64,000 nucleotides of DNA, from assembly GCF_014202415.1 (NCBI RefSeq), contig NZ_JACHGR010000007.1:124001-188000 (forward strand), given 5' to 3'. This document shows positions 1 through 7,596 of the stretch, piece after piece (within the stretch, counting starts at the first letter, position 1; every line of letters starts with the position of its first letter). The position numbers and the translations under genes were made by a program. Source of the stretch: Tolumonas osonensis. Lineage in GTDB: Bacteria; Pseudomonadota; Gammaproteobacteria; Enterobacterales; Aeromonadaceae. The notes beneath the pieces are model-generated. The model did not search any database. It was given only the letters and a program-made list of their open reading frames with translations, and had not been told where the DNA came from.

Positions 1-207
1 GTGCAGGAAACCGCTCTGGGTGCTGCGCAAATGGTGATCGCCAATCCGGATACCGAACTGGCGACATTACGCGCTCAGGTCACGTCCAAAGGCGGCACCA
101 CCGCGGCTGCCATCAACGCCTTTGAAGAAGGCAAGCTGGCAGATCTGGTCAGTGCGGCCATGCAGGCTGCGCAGCATCGTGCGGAAGAAATGGAAACTCT
201 GTTTTAA
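1..207 (+). CDS. proC: pyrroline-5-carboxylate reductase, C-terminal end (partial)
   Basis: This is the last 68 residues of a ProC-type reductase, which makes proline from pyrroline-5-carboxylate using NAD(P)H; the start lies left of the window. The visible part is the helical dimerisation domain, with the family signature around residues 24-45 (VTSKGGTTAAAINAFEEG) and a typical charged tail. The frame is open to the left edge, so the GTG at base 1 should not be read as a start. yggT follows nine bases after the stop, so the two are probably co-transcribed, as in many gammaproteobacteria. The identity rests on the signature alone but is distinctive. Confidence 0.9.
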   Translation: MQETALGAAQMVIANPDTELATLRAQVTSKGGTTAAAINAFEEGKLADLVSAAMQAAQHRAEEMETLF

Positions 208-215
208 GGATCTTC

Positions 216-767
216 ATGAATACACTGTTTTTTCTGCTGGATACTGTATTCAGCGTTTATCTGATGGTTGTCCTGTTACGCTTCTGGCTGCAATGGACCC
301 GGGCCGATTTTTACAACCCGATGAGCCAGTTCTGCGTAAAACTGACGCACCCGATCCTGACACCGCTGCGCCGGATTATTCCCGGCTTCCGCGGCATTGA
401 TTTTGCGTCGCTGCTGCTGGCCTATGTGGTCGCGGTATTAAAATTCGTGACTTTCATGCTGCTCGGGATCCTGAAAATCAACGTTACCGGTCTGCTGCTG
501 CTCAGTTTTCTGGTCGTTCTGAAACAGGCCGGCTCACTCTTGTTCTGGGTCCTGATCGCGCGGGCAATCCTGAGCTGGATCAGCCAGGGCCGCAGTTCGG
601 TGGAATATGTCCTCTATCAGCTGACCGAGCCACTGCTCAGCCCGATCCGTCGTTTTCTGCCGTCATTAGGCGGGCTGGATCTGTCTGTGCTGGTGCTGTT
701 CCTGATCCTGCAGGGTCTTAATTTCCTGATGCTGGATCTGGTCGGTCCGCTGTGGAATCAGCTCTGA
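216..767 (+). CDS. yggT: YggT family inner-membrane protein
   Basis: A 183-residue, very hydrophobic protein with two tandem YGGT repeats: roughly residues 1-90 and 95-183. Each repeat has a membrane segment, a P-x-x-P-x-R-R loop ([14 protein letters not shown] and [14 protein letters not shown]) and a second hydrophobic stretch. The molecular role is not settled in the family; it has been linked to osmotic stress and to division-site membrane organisation in other organisms. A TAAGGA Shine-Dalgarno sequence sits just before the ATG, overlapping the proC stop. The stop overlaps the start of yggU by one base (TGATG), so the pair is translationally coupled. Confidence 0.92.
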   Translation: MNTLFFLLDTVFSVYLMVVLLRFWLQWTRADFYNPMSQFCVKLTHPILTPLRRIIPGFRGIDFASLLLAYVVAVLKFVTFMLLGILKINVTGLLLLSFLVVLKQAGSLLFWVLIARAILSWISQGRSSVEYVLYQLTEPLLSPIRRFLPSLGGLDLSVLVLFLILQGLNFLMLDLVGPLWNQL

Positions 768-1057
768 TGGCTGGTTTCAGAAAAGACGGTGATGAAATAT
801 GGCTGGATGTTTACATCCAGCCCAAAGCCAGCCGGGACCAGATCCAGGGCTGGCACGGTGAAGAGCTGAAAATTGCGATCACCGCCCCGCCGGTTGATGG
901 TCAGGCGAATGCGCACCTCATCAAGTTTCTCTCCAAACAGTTCAAAGTCGCCAAAAGCCAGATCGTGATCCACAAAGGCGAGCTCGGGCGGCATAAAACC
1001 GTCCGTATCATTTCTCCCCAGCAGCTTCCGGCCATTCTGGATCAGTCCGCAGACTGA
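767..1057 (+). CDS. yggU: DUF167/UPF0235 family protein YggU
   Basis: A 96-residue protein of the DUF167 family, function unknown. The family core is well kept: YIQPKASRD near residue 18, then [23 protein letters not shown] and KGELGRHK. I chose the ATG at 767, which overlaps the yggT stop in TGATG, over an in-frame upstream start at 752 inside yggT, because the shorter product matches the usual family length and N-terminus. It stands between yggT and rdgB as in E. coli and is likely in the same transcript. Confidence 0.92.
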   Translation: MAGFRKDGDEIWLDVYIQPKASRDQIQGWHGEELKIAITAPPVDGQANAHLIKFLSKQFKVAKSQIVIHKGELGRHKTVRIISPQQLPAILDQSAD

Positions 1058-1123
1058 TCCAATATGTGGTACTGAGCGGCTTCCGACGTTATCATGTCGC
1101 CGATCTGAATACGGAGTCTGAAT

Positions 1124-1714
1124 ATGGAAAAGGTAGTGCTTGCCACCGGCAATAAAAAGAAAGTTGAAGAGCTCAACGCCCTACTGGCCGGTATGGATTA
1201 CACGGTCGTCCCACAAAGTGAATTCAATGTCGAAAGCGTACCGGAAACAGGCACTACGTTTGTTGAGAATGCCATCATCAAAGCCCGTCATGCCGCCCGC
1301 ATTACCGGTCTGCCGGCGATTGCTGATGATTCAGGTATTGAAGTGGATGCGCTGTTGGGTCGTCCTGGCGTTTACTCTGCCCGTTATGCCGGGGAAGATG
1401 CATCCGACCAGGATAATCTGGAGAAACTGCTGGAAGAAATGAACGGCGTCCCGGCTGTGCTGCGTACTGCCCGTTACTGGTGTGTCCTGGTTTATATGCG
1501 CCACGCGGATGATCCGACCCCGATCATCTGTCAGGCCAGCTGGGAAGGCACACTGGCAACCGAGCCTGCAGGTGAAAACGGCTTTGGTTACGATCCGATC
1601 TTTAATGTACCAGATCTGGACTGCACCGCTGCAGAGTTAGACCCTGCCACCAAAAACAGTCTGAGCCATCGCGGTAAAGCGCTGGCGCAACTCGCCGAGG
1701 CGCTGCAAGAGTAA
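1124..1714 (+). CDS. rdgB: RdgB/HAM1 non-canonical purine NTP pyrophosphatase
   Basis: A 196-residue cytosolic pyrophosphatase that cleans the nucleotide pool by hydrolysing ITP, dITP and XTP to the monophosphates. The N-terminal substrate loop [13 protein letters not shown] (residues 4-16), the metal-binding [10 protein letters not shown] (about 68-77), [12 protein letters not shown] and the C-terminal SHRGKAL signature are all present. Length equals that of the E. coli enzyme. It follows yggU after 66 bases and is followed three bases later by hemW, so the two are probably one transcript. Confidence 0.96.
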   Translation: MEKVVLATGNKKKVEELNALLAGMDYTVVPQSEFNVESVPETGTTFVENAIIKARHAARITGLPAIADDSGIEVDALLGRPGVYSARYAGEDASDQDNLEKLLEEMNGVPAVLRTARYWCVLVYMRHADDPTPIICQASWEGTLATEPAGENGFGYDPIFNVPDLDCTAAELDPATKNSLSHRGKALAQLAEALQE

Positions 1715-1717
1715 TTT

Positions 1718-2863
1718 ATGCTGCAACTACCGCCACTGAGTCTGTATATCCATATTCCCTGGTGCGTACAGAAATGTCCGTACTGTGATTTCAACTCGCA
1801 TGCACTGAAACAGCAGGTGCCGGAAGCAGACTATGTGGCGGCCCTACTGGCCGACCTCGATGCTGATTTGATGTATGTGCAGGGCCGTCAACTGCAGAGC
1901 ATCTTTATCGGTGGCGGCACGCCCAGCCTGTTTTCAGCCGAAGCGATTAAATCCCTGCTGGACGGAGTGGCCGCCCGCGTCCCTTTTGCCGCTGACATCG
2001 AAATTACCATGGAAGCCAATCCCGGTACCGTAGAGGCTGGTCGCTTTGCCGGCTATCAGCAGGCCGGCGTCACCCGCATCAGCATCGGCGTACAGAGCTT
2101 CCAGCCGGAAAAACTGCAGCGTTTGGGGCGTATCCATGATCCGGCTCAGGCGATTGCCGCAGGTTTGCAGGCCAAACAAGCCGGACTGCGTAGCTTTAAT
2201 ATCGACCTGATGCACGGCTTGCCGGAACAAAGTGTCAGTGACGCTCTGTCTGATCTGCAGCAGGCCATTGATATCGCGCCGCCGCATCTTTCCTGGTATC
2301 AGCTGACCATCGAACCAAACACCGCGTTTGGTTCCCGTCCGCCGGTTCTGCCGGAAGACGAAACCCTGTGGGATATTCAGGAGCAGGGCCACCAGCTACT
2401 GTTGGCTGCCGGTTACCGCCAGTATGAGATCTCCGCCTATGCCAAACCGGGTTACGAATGCCGGCACAATCTCAATTACTGGCAATTTGGTGACTATCTC
2501 GGCATCGGCTGCGGCGCACACGGCAAAATCACGCTGCCAGCAGAAGATCGCATCATCCGCACCGCCAAAGTAAAACACCCGAAAGGTTACCTCGATCCGG
2601 CGCGGGCATTTTTAGACCGGAGCTGGGATGTGGACAATGAAGACCGTCCGTTTGAATATTTCATGAACCGGATGCGCCTGTTCCGGCCTATTCCTAAAGC
2701 CGAGTTTACTGCCCGGACCAATCTGCCTGCAGAAACGGTAGAACAGCTGTTTAAACGCGCCTATGAACAGGGATTGCTGGAGCAGACGGATACCGAGTGG
2801 CTGGTGACTGAGCTAGGGCACCGTTATCTGAATACGCTGCTGACGATGCTGATGGAAGACTGA
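1718..2863 (+). CDS. hemW: HemW-type radical SAM protein (heme chaperone)
   Basis: A 381-residue radical SAM protein related to coproporphyrinogen III oxidase HemN. The HemW branch binds heme and inserts it into client proteins rather than acting as the oxidase. The Fe-S cluster motif is C16-x3-C20-x2-C23 (PWCVQKCPYCDF), followed by GGGTPS (SAM binding), the EANPGT segment and a HemN C-terminal domain. The start is three bases after rdgB. Many databases still label this branch oxygen-independent coproporphyrinogen oxidase; the missing N-terminal HemN extension argues for HemW. A hairpin lies directly after the stop, facing trmB. Confidence 0.94.
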   Translation: MLQLPPLSLYIHIPWCVQKCPYCDFNSHALKQQVPEADYVAALLADLDADLMYVQGRQLQSIFIGGGTPSLFSAEAIKSLLDGVAARVPFAADIEITMEANPGTVEAGRFAGYQQAGVTRISIGVQSFQPEKLQRLGRIHDPAQAIAAGLQAKQAGLRSFNIDLMHGLPEQSVSDALSDLQQAIDIAPPHLSWYQLTIEPNTAFGSRPPVLPEDETLWDIQEQGHQLLLAAGYRQYEISAYAKPGYECRHNLNYWQFGDYLGIGCGAHGKITLPAEDRIIRTAKVKHPKGYLDPARAFLDRSWDVDNEDRPFEYFMNRMRLFRPIPKAEFTARTNLPAETVEQLFKRAYEQGLLEQTDTEWLVTELGHRYLNTLLTMLMED

Positions 2864-2869
2864 AACAAC

Positions 2870-2900
2870 AACGGCCTGTCTCTTCCGATAACAGGCCGTT
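2870..2900. terminator. Convergent terminator hairpin between hemW and trmB
   Basis: Perfect 10-bp inverted repeat AACGGCCTGT/ACAGGCCGTT with an 11-base loop, between the two convergent genes. On the minus strand it is followed by GTTGTTGTTTC, so it works best for trmB; the plus side has no clear U tract. Confidence 0.65.
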
Positions 2901-2927
2901 GATATCTGTGCAGGTCAGACTGGATGC

Positions 2928-3653
2928 TTAGCTTTTACGCGCAAACAGCAGATCCCACACGCCGTGGCCCAGACGATGGCCACGCTGTTCAAATTTGGTC
3001 AGCGGACGTGAATCCGGGCGCGGCGCATAGTCCCCTTCCACCGTATTCACAAACCCTTCTGCGGCGTTCATCACTTCCAGCATATGTTCCGCATAGTTTT
3101 CCCAGTCGGTTGCCATATGGAAGACGCCACCGATTTTCAGTTTCGGACGCAGCATCTGTACAAATGCCGGCTGTACGATACGGCGCTTGTGATGACGCGC
3201 TTTATGCCATGGATCCGGGAAGAACAACTGCAGCGTATCAATGCTTTCATCCGGGATCATCTGACCCAGCACTTCTACCGCATCATGGCAGAACAGACGC
3301 AGGTTGGTAATGCCGGCATCCTGCGCGGATGACAGGCAGGCGCCGACACCCGGACGATGCACTTCAATACCGATAAAGTTTTTCTCGGGCGCTGCGGCAG
3401 CCATCTCCACCAGCGATTTGCCCATGCCGAAACCGATCTCCAGAACCACCGGCGCTTCACGGCCAAACAGCTGCGCCAGATCCAGCATTTCATCGCGGAA
3501 TTCAACACCCATCACCGGCCATAATTCCTGCAATGCACGTTCCTGGCCTTTGGTCAGACGGCCTTCGCGACGGACAAAACTACGGATGCGGCGCATGAAT
3601 TTACCTTCTTCGGTAGTCTCTTCACCGACGTTCATTTCATTATGTTCGGTCAT
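2928..3653 (-). CDS. trmB: tRNA (guanine-N7-)-methyltransferase
   Basis: A 241-residue SAM-dependent enzyme that methylates G46 in the tRNA variable loop. Visible signatures are [14 protein letters not shown] near the N-terminus, the SAM-binding [24 protein letters not shown], the catalytic-region [15 protein letters not shown], and the C-terminal [18 protein letters not shown] prefer the ATG at 3653, which has GAGAGA as ribosome site, over a TTG four codons upstream. It is divergent from mutY, as in E. coli. Confidence 0.95.
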   Translation of the reverse strand: MTEHNEMNVGEETTEEGKFMRRIRSFVRREGRLTKGQERALQELWPVMGVEFRDEMLDLAQLFGREAPVVLEIGFGMGKSLVEMAAAAPEKNFIGIEVHRPGVGACLSSAQDAGITNLRLFCHDAVEVLGQMIPDESIDTLQLFFPDPWHKARHHKRRIVQPAFVQMLRPKLKIGGVFHMATDWENYAEHMLEVMNAAEGFVNTVEGDYAPRPDSRPLTKFEQRGHRLGHGVWDLLFARKS

Positions 3654-3685
3654 GGTGTCTCTCAATCAGTTAACAAGGCGTTGGC

Positions 3686-3713
3686 ATTATCCAGAGATAG
3701 CCCGAAGGCGCAA
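3686..3713 (-). promoter_or_regulatory. Probable sigma70 promoter of trmB
   Basis: On the minus strand, TTGCGC (3713-3708) and GATAAT (3691-3686) are 16 bases apart, and the -10 element is 33 bases upstream of the trmB ATG. Sequence match only. Confidence 0.4.
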
Positions 3714-3827
3714 GCACAAAGCCGTTATTCAGCACGATTTCCCCGGCTAAAGCCCTACTTTTTTTGCCGTTTACAGCCCACCCGCGCTGTGACAGCATGC
3801 AGGCTCAATCAGCAGAAGGTTTTTAGT

Positions 3828-4880
3828 TTGAATCAGGCTACTTTTTCTCAGCGTTTACTCGACTGGTATGACATCGCCGGACGCAAAACGCTGCCCTGGC
3901 AGCAAGACAAAACGCCCTACCGTGTCTGGGTGTCAGAAATCATGCTGCAACAGACCCAGGTCAGCACGGTCATCCCCTATTATGAACGCTTCATGGCGCG
4001 CTTTCCGGATGTTATTTCTCTGGCGGATGCCCCGCAGGACGAAGTGTTGCATCACTGGACTGGCCTTGGCTACTATGCCCGTGCCCGCAATCTGCACAAA
4101 GCGGCCCAAGTCATACGCGATCAATATGCCGGGCACTTTCCGGAAACGTTCGACCAGGTGGCCGAACTGCCCGGAATTGGCCGCTCGACAGCGGGTGCTA
4201 TTCTTTCACTGGCATTAAAGCAGCATCACGCCATTCTCGATGGCAACGTGAAACGGGTTCTGACCCGCTGGCTGGCGCTGGAAGGCTGGCCGGGGCAGAA
4301 ACAGATCGAAAACGAGTTATGGGACTGTGCCATCAGGCTGACACCGGCAGAACGGGTGGAGCATTACAATCAGGCGATGATGGATCTCGGCGCCAGCCTT
4401 TGCAGCCGCAGCAAACCGCAGTGCGCCATCTGCCCGATGCACGATGACTGTGGCGCCTATCTGCAAGGCACGCCTACCGCCTACCCGACGCCAAAACCGA
4501 ATAAAAAGCAGATACCGGTGAAACAGACCTGCCTGCTGATCATGCGCTGTAACGAAAGTGTCTGGCTACAGCAACGTCCGGCACAAGGCATCTGGGGCGG
4601 GTTATTCAGCTTTCCGGAGTTTACTTCCGCCAATGATGCTCAAAACTGGCTACAGCAGATTGGCTACCCCGGAACACCGATTAGCACCCTGACGGCATTC
4701 CGGCACACCTTCAGCCACTTTCATCTGGATATCACGCCATTGCTGGTAAGCCTGCCACACCCTGCTCACAGCATCATGGAGCAAACCAACGAACTTTGGT
4801 ATAACCTCAGACAACCATCCAGTGTTGGTCTGTCGGCTGTGACACTGAAATTACTGACTTATCCTGAACTGCAACAATAG
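3828..4880 (+). CDS. mutY: adenine DNA glycosylase
   Basis: A 350-residue base excision repair enzyme that removes adenine mispaired with 8-oxoguanine. It has the helix-hairpin-helix [12 protein letters not shown] followed by the catalytic-Asp segment [13 protein letters not shown], the [4Fe-4S] motif C-x6-C-x2-C-x5-C ([17 protein letters not shown]), and a C-terminal Nudix-like domain that reads 8-oxoG ([10 protein letters not shown]). The frame stays open upstream to 3642, but that extension is unlike the family. The TTG at 3828 has AGAAGG nine bases before it and gives exactly the E. coli length. yggX follows closely. Confidence 0.95.
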   Translation: MNQATFSQRLLDWYDIAGRKTLPWQQDKTPYRVWVSEIMLQQTQVSTVIPYYERFMARFPDVISLADAPQDEVLHHWTGLGYYARARNLHKAAQVIRDQYAGHFPETFDQVAELPGIGRSTAGAILSLALKQHHAILDGNVKRVLTRWLALEGWPGQKQIENELWDCAIRLTPAERVEHYNQAMMDLGASLCSRSKPQCAICPMHDDCGAYLQGTPTAYPTPKPNKKQIPVKQTCLLIMRCNESVWLQQRPAQGIWGGLFSFPEFTSANDAQNWLQQIGYPGTPISTLTAFRHTFSHFHLDITPLLVSLPHPAHSIMEQTNELWYNLRQPSSVGLSAVTLKLLTYPELQQ

Positions 4881-4891
4881 AGATGATTACT

Positions 4892-5167
4892 ATGACCCGA
4901 ATGGTTTTTTGTCAGCGCCTGAAAAAAGAAGCTCCCGGTATGGCTTTTCAACTCGTTCCGGGCGAACTGGGTAAACGCATTTTTGACAATATCTGTCAGG
5001 AAGCCTGGGCTGAATGGCAGAAAAAGCAAACCATGTTGATCAATGAAAAGAAACTCAACATGATGAACGCTGAACACCGCGCTTTATTACAGACAGAAAT
5101 GGAAAAATATCTGTTTGAAGATGGCGATGTGCAAATCGACGGTTATGTACCGCCGAGTGAAAAATAA
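4892..5167 (+). CDS. yggX: Fe(2+)-trafficking protein YggX
   Basis: A 91-residue protein of the YggX family, which protects Fe-S clusters from oxidation and is linked to iron handling. It has [12 protein letters not shown] with the conserved Cys near the N-terminus, [20 protein letters not shown], and the hallmark [19 protein letters not shown]. The start at 4892 (MTRMVFC) is preferred over the in-frame ATG at 4883 because family members begin close to the Cys; the choice is not certain. It lies about 11 bases after mutY, in the usual mutY-yggX pair; mltC, which often follows, is not present here. Confidence 0.93.
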   Translation: MTRMVFCQRLKKEAPGMAFQLVPGELGKRIFDNICQEAWAEWQKKQTMLINEKKLNMMNAEHRALLQTEMEKYLFEDGDVQIDGYVPPSEK

Positions 5168-5257
5168 GCATCGTGATTTCGAAAATCCTTCTTTTTTCTG
5201 GTTTTGTTCAGCAAAGCAGCAAACGAACTGAAAATCGGAGGGTTTCGGAAAAAAGCG

Positions 5258-5286
5258 TTGACTTGAAACCGCTTATTTTGTTTAAT
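5258..5286 (+). promoter_or_regulatory. Strong sigma70 promoter of the Phe-Thr-Phe tRNA operon
   Basis: TTGACT (5258-5263) and TTTAAT (5281-5286) are separated by exactly 17 bases. The -10 is followed by the GC-rich discriminator GCGCCCC (5287-5293), the hallmark of stable-RNA promoters under stringent (ppGpp) control. The first tRNA starts 11 bases after the -10 element. Confidence 0.85.
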
Positions 5287-5296
5287 GCGCCCCGTT

Positions 5297-5372
5297 GCCC
5301 AGATAGCTCAGTCGGTAGAGCAGCGGATTGAAAATCCGCGTGTCCGTGGTTCGATTCCGCGTCTGGGCACCA
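5297..5372 (+). tRNA. tRNA-Phe(GAA), copy 1
   Basis: 76 bases including an encoded CCA. Acceptor strands GCCCAGA/TCTGGGC pair, the D loop has AGCTCAGTCGGTAGAGC, the anticodon is GAA within GGATTGAAAATCC, and the T arm carries GGTTCGATTCC. Identical to the copy at 5506-5581. Confidence 0.98.
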
Positions 5373-5418
5373 TTATCTAAGTTAACTTGCTGCGGCGAGT
5401 TAAGTAACAAATTTGTGT

Positions 5419-5494
<76 letters not shown>

Positions 5495-5505
5495 TTCTTT
5501 TCTAA

Positions 5506-5581
5506 GCCCAGATAGCTCAGTCGGTAGAGCAGCGGATTGAAAATCCGCGTGTCCGTGGTTCGATTCCGCGTCTGGGCACCA
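5506..5581 (+). tRNA. tRNA-Phe(GAA), copy 2
   Basis: Base-for-base repeat of the first tRNA-Phe, including CCA, 11 bases after tRNA-Thr. Its 3' end is followed by the operon terminator at 5591. Confidence 0.98.
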
Positions 5582-5590
5582 TGATTACGA

Positions 5591-5619
5591 AAGCCTCACA
5601 TTACTGTGAGGCTTTTTCG
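5591..5619 (+). terminator. Rho-independent terminator of the tRNA operon
   Basis: Perfect stem AAGCCTCACA/TGTGAGGCTT with a four-base loop followed by TTTTTC. Its mirror image may also serve the sigma54 regulator gene that ends at 5649 on the other strand. Confidence 0.88.
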
Positions 5620-5648
5620 TTTCTGGCTTATGCACTTTCAGATGATGT

Positions 5649-7010
5649 TCAGGAAGGCAGCAGCTTGTACTTCTCCATCAGCCTGTACAGAGTTACCCGC
5701 GATATGCCGAGCTGACGAGCTGCAGCCATGACATTGTTACCATTGGATTGCAAGGCTCGTTGTGTCACCAGTTTATCAACTTCAGCCCTGGCTTCAGCCA
5801 GCGTAGTGCTCTGAATCAAAGGCTCAGAGCCCGGAGATTCAGAGTCCAGTTCTAAATCCTGCGGGCAAATGACCCGCTTTTCGCACATGACTAACGCTCT
5901 GGCTACCCGGTTTTTCAACTCACGGACATTGCCCGGCCAGTGATAGCTGCGCATCAGGTGTAATGCCGATGGACTGAAACTCCGCACCAGCGGATTGAGC
6001 CCAGCTCTCATGCTGCAAAGGAAATGGTTGGCCAGCAGTTCAACATCCTCTCCCCGCTCTCTGAGTGGCGGCAGTTCCAGATCCAGCACACAGAGACGAA
6101 AGAAAAGATCCTGCCGGAAACGTCCGGTCCGGATGTCTTCACGCAGATCCCGGTTGGTAGCGGAAATAACCCTGACATCGACCGGAATCACTTCAGATCC
6201 ACCAACCCGCGTTATCTTTTTCTCCTGCAGAAAACGCAGCAGATTGACCTGTAACTCCAGTGGCAAATCGCCAATTTCGTCCAGAAACAGGGTACCACCA
6301 TTAGCCTCTTCGATATGACCAATCCGGCGCCGGAAAGCACCGGTGAAAGAACCCTTCTCATGACCAAATAATTCAGACTGAATCAGGTTAGCCGGAATAG
6401 CGCCGCAATTCACCGCAATGAAAGGGCCGTTCCGGCGACATGAGCGCTGAAAAATGATGTGAGCAGCCAGTTCCTTGCCGGTGCCGCTCTCGCCCACCAG
6501 CATGACATATGAGTCAATAGACGCTATTTTTTCCAGTTGATGAAACACTCTCCGCATGGAAGGACTATTGCCAATCATACATCCCCGGCCTGTAGCGACC
6601 ATTCCGCAATGCAGAGGAGGCACAGACCGTAAACCAGCCATACCATAGGCATGCCCCAGGGAGGATAGTAACCGGGAATCATCTACTGGCAAGGTATGAT
6701 AGTCATACAGATATTTGGCCAGTAAATCGCAGACCGTTGATTGTGTCATCATGCCGGGAGGTACTAACCCAATCCATGCCATGTCACTACTGGTTTGTGC
6801 CAGCAATAACTCAATATCATGGTCAGCTTTCTCGTCTAAACCAAATTTATCGAGCAGAATAAGTCCGACAAGAGGATGCGTCCTCTTATACAGTTCCATT
6901 GCTTCATTTACAGTACACACCGGGCACGGCAGCCATCCTGCAGCAAGCGCCACTTCTGGCATATTCCACACCCCGGCGGTACGCAGACATATCAGCTCGC
7001 GTACGTCCAT
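5649..7010 (-). CDS. sigma54-dependent activator, VpsR-like
   Basis: A 453-residue enhancer-binding protein. Residues 1-120 form a degenerate receiver-like domain: no acidic pair near the N-terminus, though an Asp stands at 54 (ILLDKFG). Residues 145-380 are the AAA+ domain with Walker A GESGTGKE (173-180), the sigma54-contact loop GSFTGA (220-225) and Walker B LFLDEIG (241-247). Residues 425-453 are a Fis-type helix-turn-helix. The overall plan and N-terminal style resemble VpsR of Vibrio cholerae, a c-di-GMP-binding regulator of matrix genes. Unlike VpsR, the sigma54 loop is intact, so real sigma54 activation is expected. It is divergent from the secreted protein gene at 7597, which has a -24/-12 promoter. 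Resemblance to VpsR and c-di-GMP binding are inferences; the family call is firm. Confidence 0.85.
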   Translation of the reverse strand: MDVRELICLRTAGVWNMPEVALAAGWLPCPVCTVNEAMELYKRTHPLVGLILLDKFGLDEKADHDIELLLAQTSSDMAWIGLVPPGMMTQSTVCDLLAKYLYDYHTLPVDDSRLLSSLGHAYGMAGLRSVPPLHCGMVATGRGCMIGNSPSMRRVFHQLEKIASIDSYVMLVGESGTGKELAAHIIFQRSCRRNGPFIAVNCGAIPANLIQSELFGHEKGSFTGAFRRRIGHIEEANGGTLFLDEIGDLPLELQVNLLRFLQEKKITRVGGSEVIPVDVRVISATNRDLREDIRTGRFRQDLFFRLCVLDLELPPLRERGEDVELLANHFLCSMRAGLNPLVRSFSPSALHLMRSYHWPGNVRELKNRVARALVMCEKRVICPQDLELDSESPGSEPLIQSTTLAEARAEVDKLVTQRALQSNGNNVMAAARQLGISRVTLYRLMEKYKLLPS

Positions 7011-7054
7011 GGGCAGCCACCTTGTTGCTACAACAGACCTTTTAATCCTCTTTA

Positions 7055-7069
7055 AGTATCGGAGATACT
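7055..7069. promoter_or_regulatory. Inverted repeat upstream of the sigma54 regulator
   Basis: Perfect AGTATC-GGA-GATACT, 45 bases upstream of the regulator's start. Possible operator for self-control; no known box matched. Confidence 0.3.
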
Positions 7070-7355
7070 CCCTTTATATGCCAGTTGTTACACGGGGGAT
7101 TTAACAAAAACCTTACACTTTCTGCTCTATCTCCCAAACAAGAGAGCACCATATAAATCCAGCCAAAATTCTTTATTTTTTATCTTTAAAATCAATTGAT
7201 TAAATTAGGCTCCGCACAGAACCAACGCGATAAAAATTCCGTGTATTACAGTGCAGATTCAAGTAACGCTATCAATTCCGGACGGTCAGGAACGATGTGT
7301 TTCATTTCTGATACAAGTCTGATTTTGGTTGTTTTATTTTTAAATTCAATAACTT

Positions 7356-7388
7356 ACAAAAAGACACCCATTAAATGTATCTTTTTGT
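7356..7388. promoter_or_regulatory. Candidate enhancer (UAS): long inverted repeat
   Basis: Twelve-base arms ACAAAAAGACAC and GTATCTTTTTGT, one mismatch, nine-base spacer. The centre lies about 110 bases upstream of the start point expected from the -24/-12 promoter at 7457, the usual distance for an enhancer bound by a sigma54 activator. No gene ends here, so it is not an obvious terminator. Confidence 0.45.
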
Positions 7389-7456
7389 TAACACACATGA
7401 AGAAAACATAGAGCTCAAAAGTAAACTTTCTCTTTATTTTCAACACCTTATCCATG

Positions 7457-7472
7457 TGGCCTGAAATTTGTA
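7457..7472 (+). promoter_or_regulatory. sigma54 (-24/-12) promoter of the secreted protein gene
   Basis: TGGCCTGAAATTTGTA compares with the consensus TGGCACG-N4-TTGCA: the GG doublet (7458-7459) and the -12 G (7470) are ten bases apart as required; the -12 C is a T. Transcription would start near 7482, giving a leader of about 115 bases. A sigma54 activator gene is divergent from it. Confidence 0.6.
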
Positions 7473-7485
7473 TAGCTATAAGGGC

Positions 7486-7558
7486 GCAAGACCCCCTGAC
7501 ATTCTCGCCGATAGGCACACAGGTAGTTGGTAGTTGATCGTGCTTCTGGCAAGACCCC
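7486..7558 (+). repeat. Ten-base direct repeat in the leader of the secreted protein gene
   Basis: GCAAGACCCC occurs at 7486-7495 and again at 7549-7558. Each copy sits in the loop and 3' arm of a small possible hairpin (GGG...CCC and CTGG...CCAG). Meaning unknown. Confidence 0.5.
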
Positions 7559-7567
7559 AGGGATTGG

Positions 7568-7583
7568 TTTCCATATATGGAAA
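7568..7583. promoter_or_regulatory. Perfect 16-base palindrome at the ribosome site
   Basis: TTTCCATATATGGAAA reads the same on both strands. It touches the AAAAAGGA ribosome site (7581-7588) of the gene at 7597, so it could be a protein operator or an RNA hairpin that hinders translation. Confidence 0.4.
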
Positions 7584-7596
7584 AAGGAATGCGATC

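Noticed and set aside
3642-3827. Long N-terminal extension of MutY
   Set aside because: The extra 62 residues overlap the trmB start, have no family likeness, and the TTG at 3828 has a ribosome site and gives the usual length.
7196-7411. Open frame of 71 codons between the regulator and the secreted protein gene
   Set aside because: A/T-rich, no ribosome site, low-complexity product, and it covers the likely enhancer repeat.
7482-7596. A second c-di-GMP riboswitch in the leader of the secreted protein gene
   Set aside because: GGGCGCAAGACC and GGTAGTTGGTAG resemble GEMM fragments, but GGCAAAC, the GNRA-capped stem and ACGCAAAGCC are missing, and the pairing does not close.
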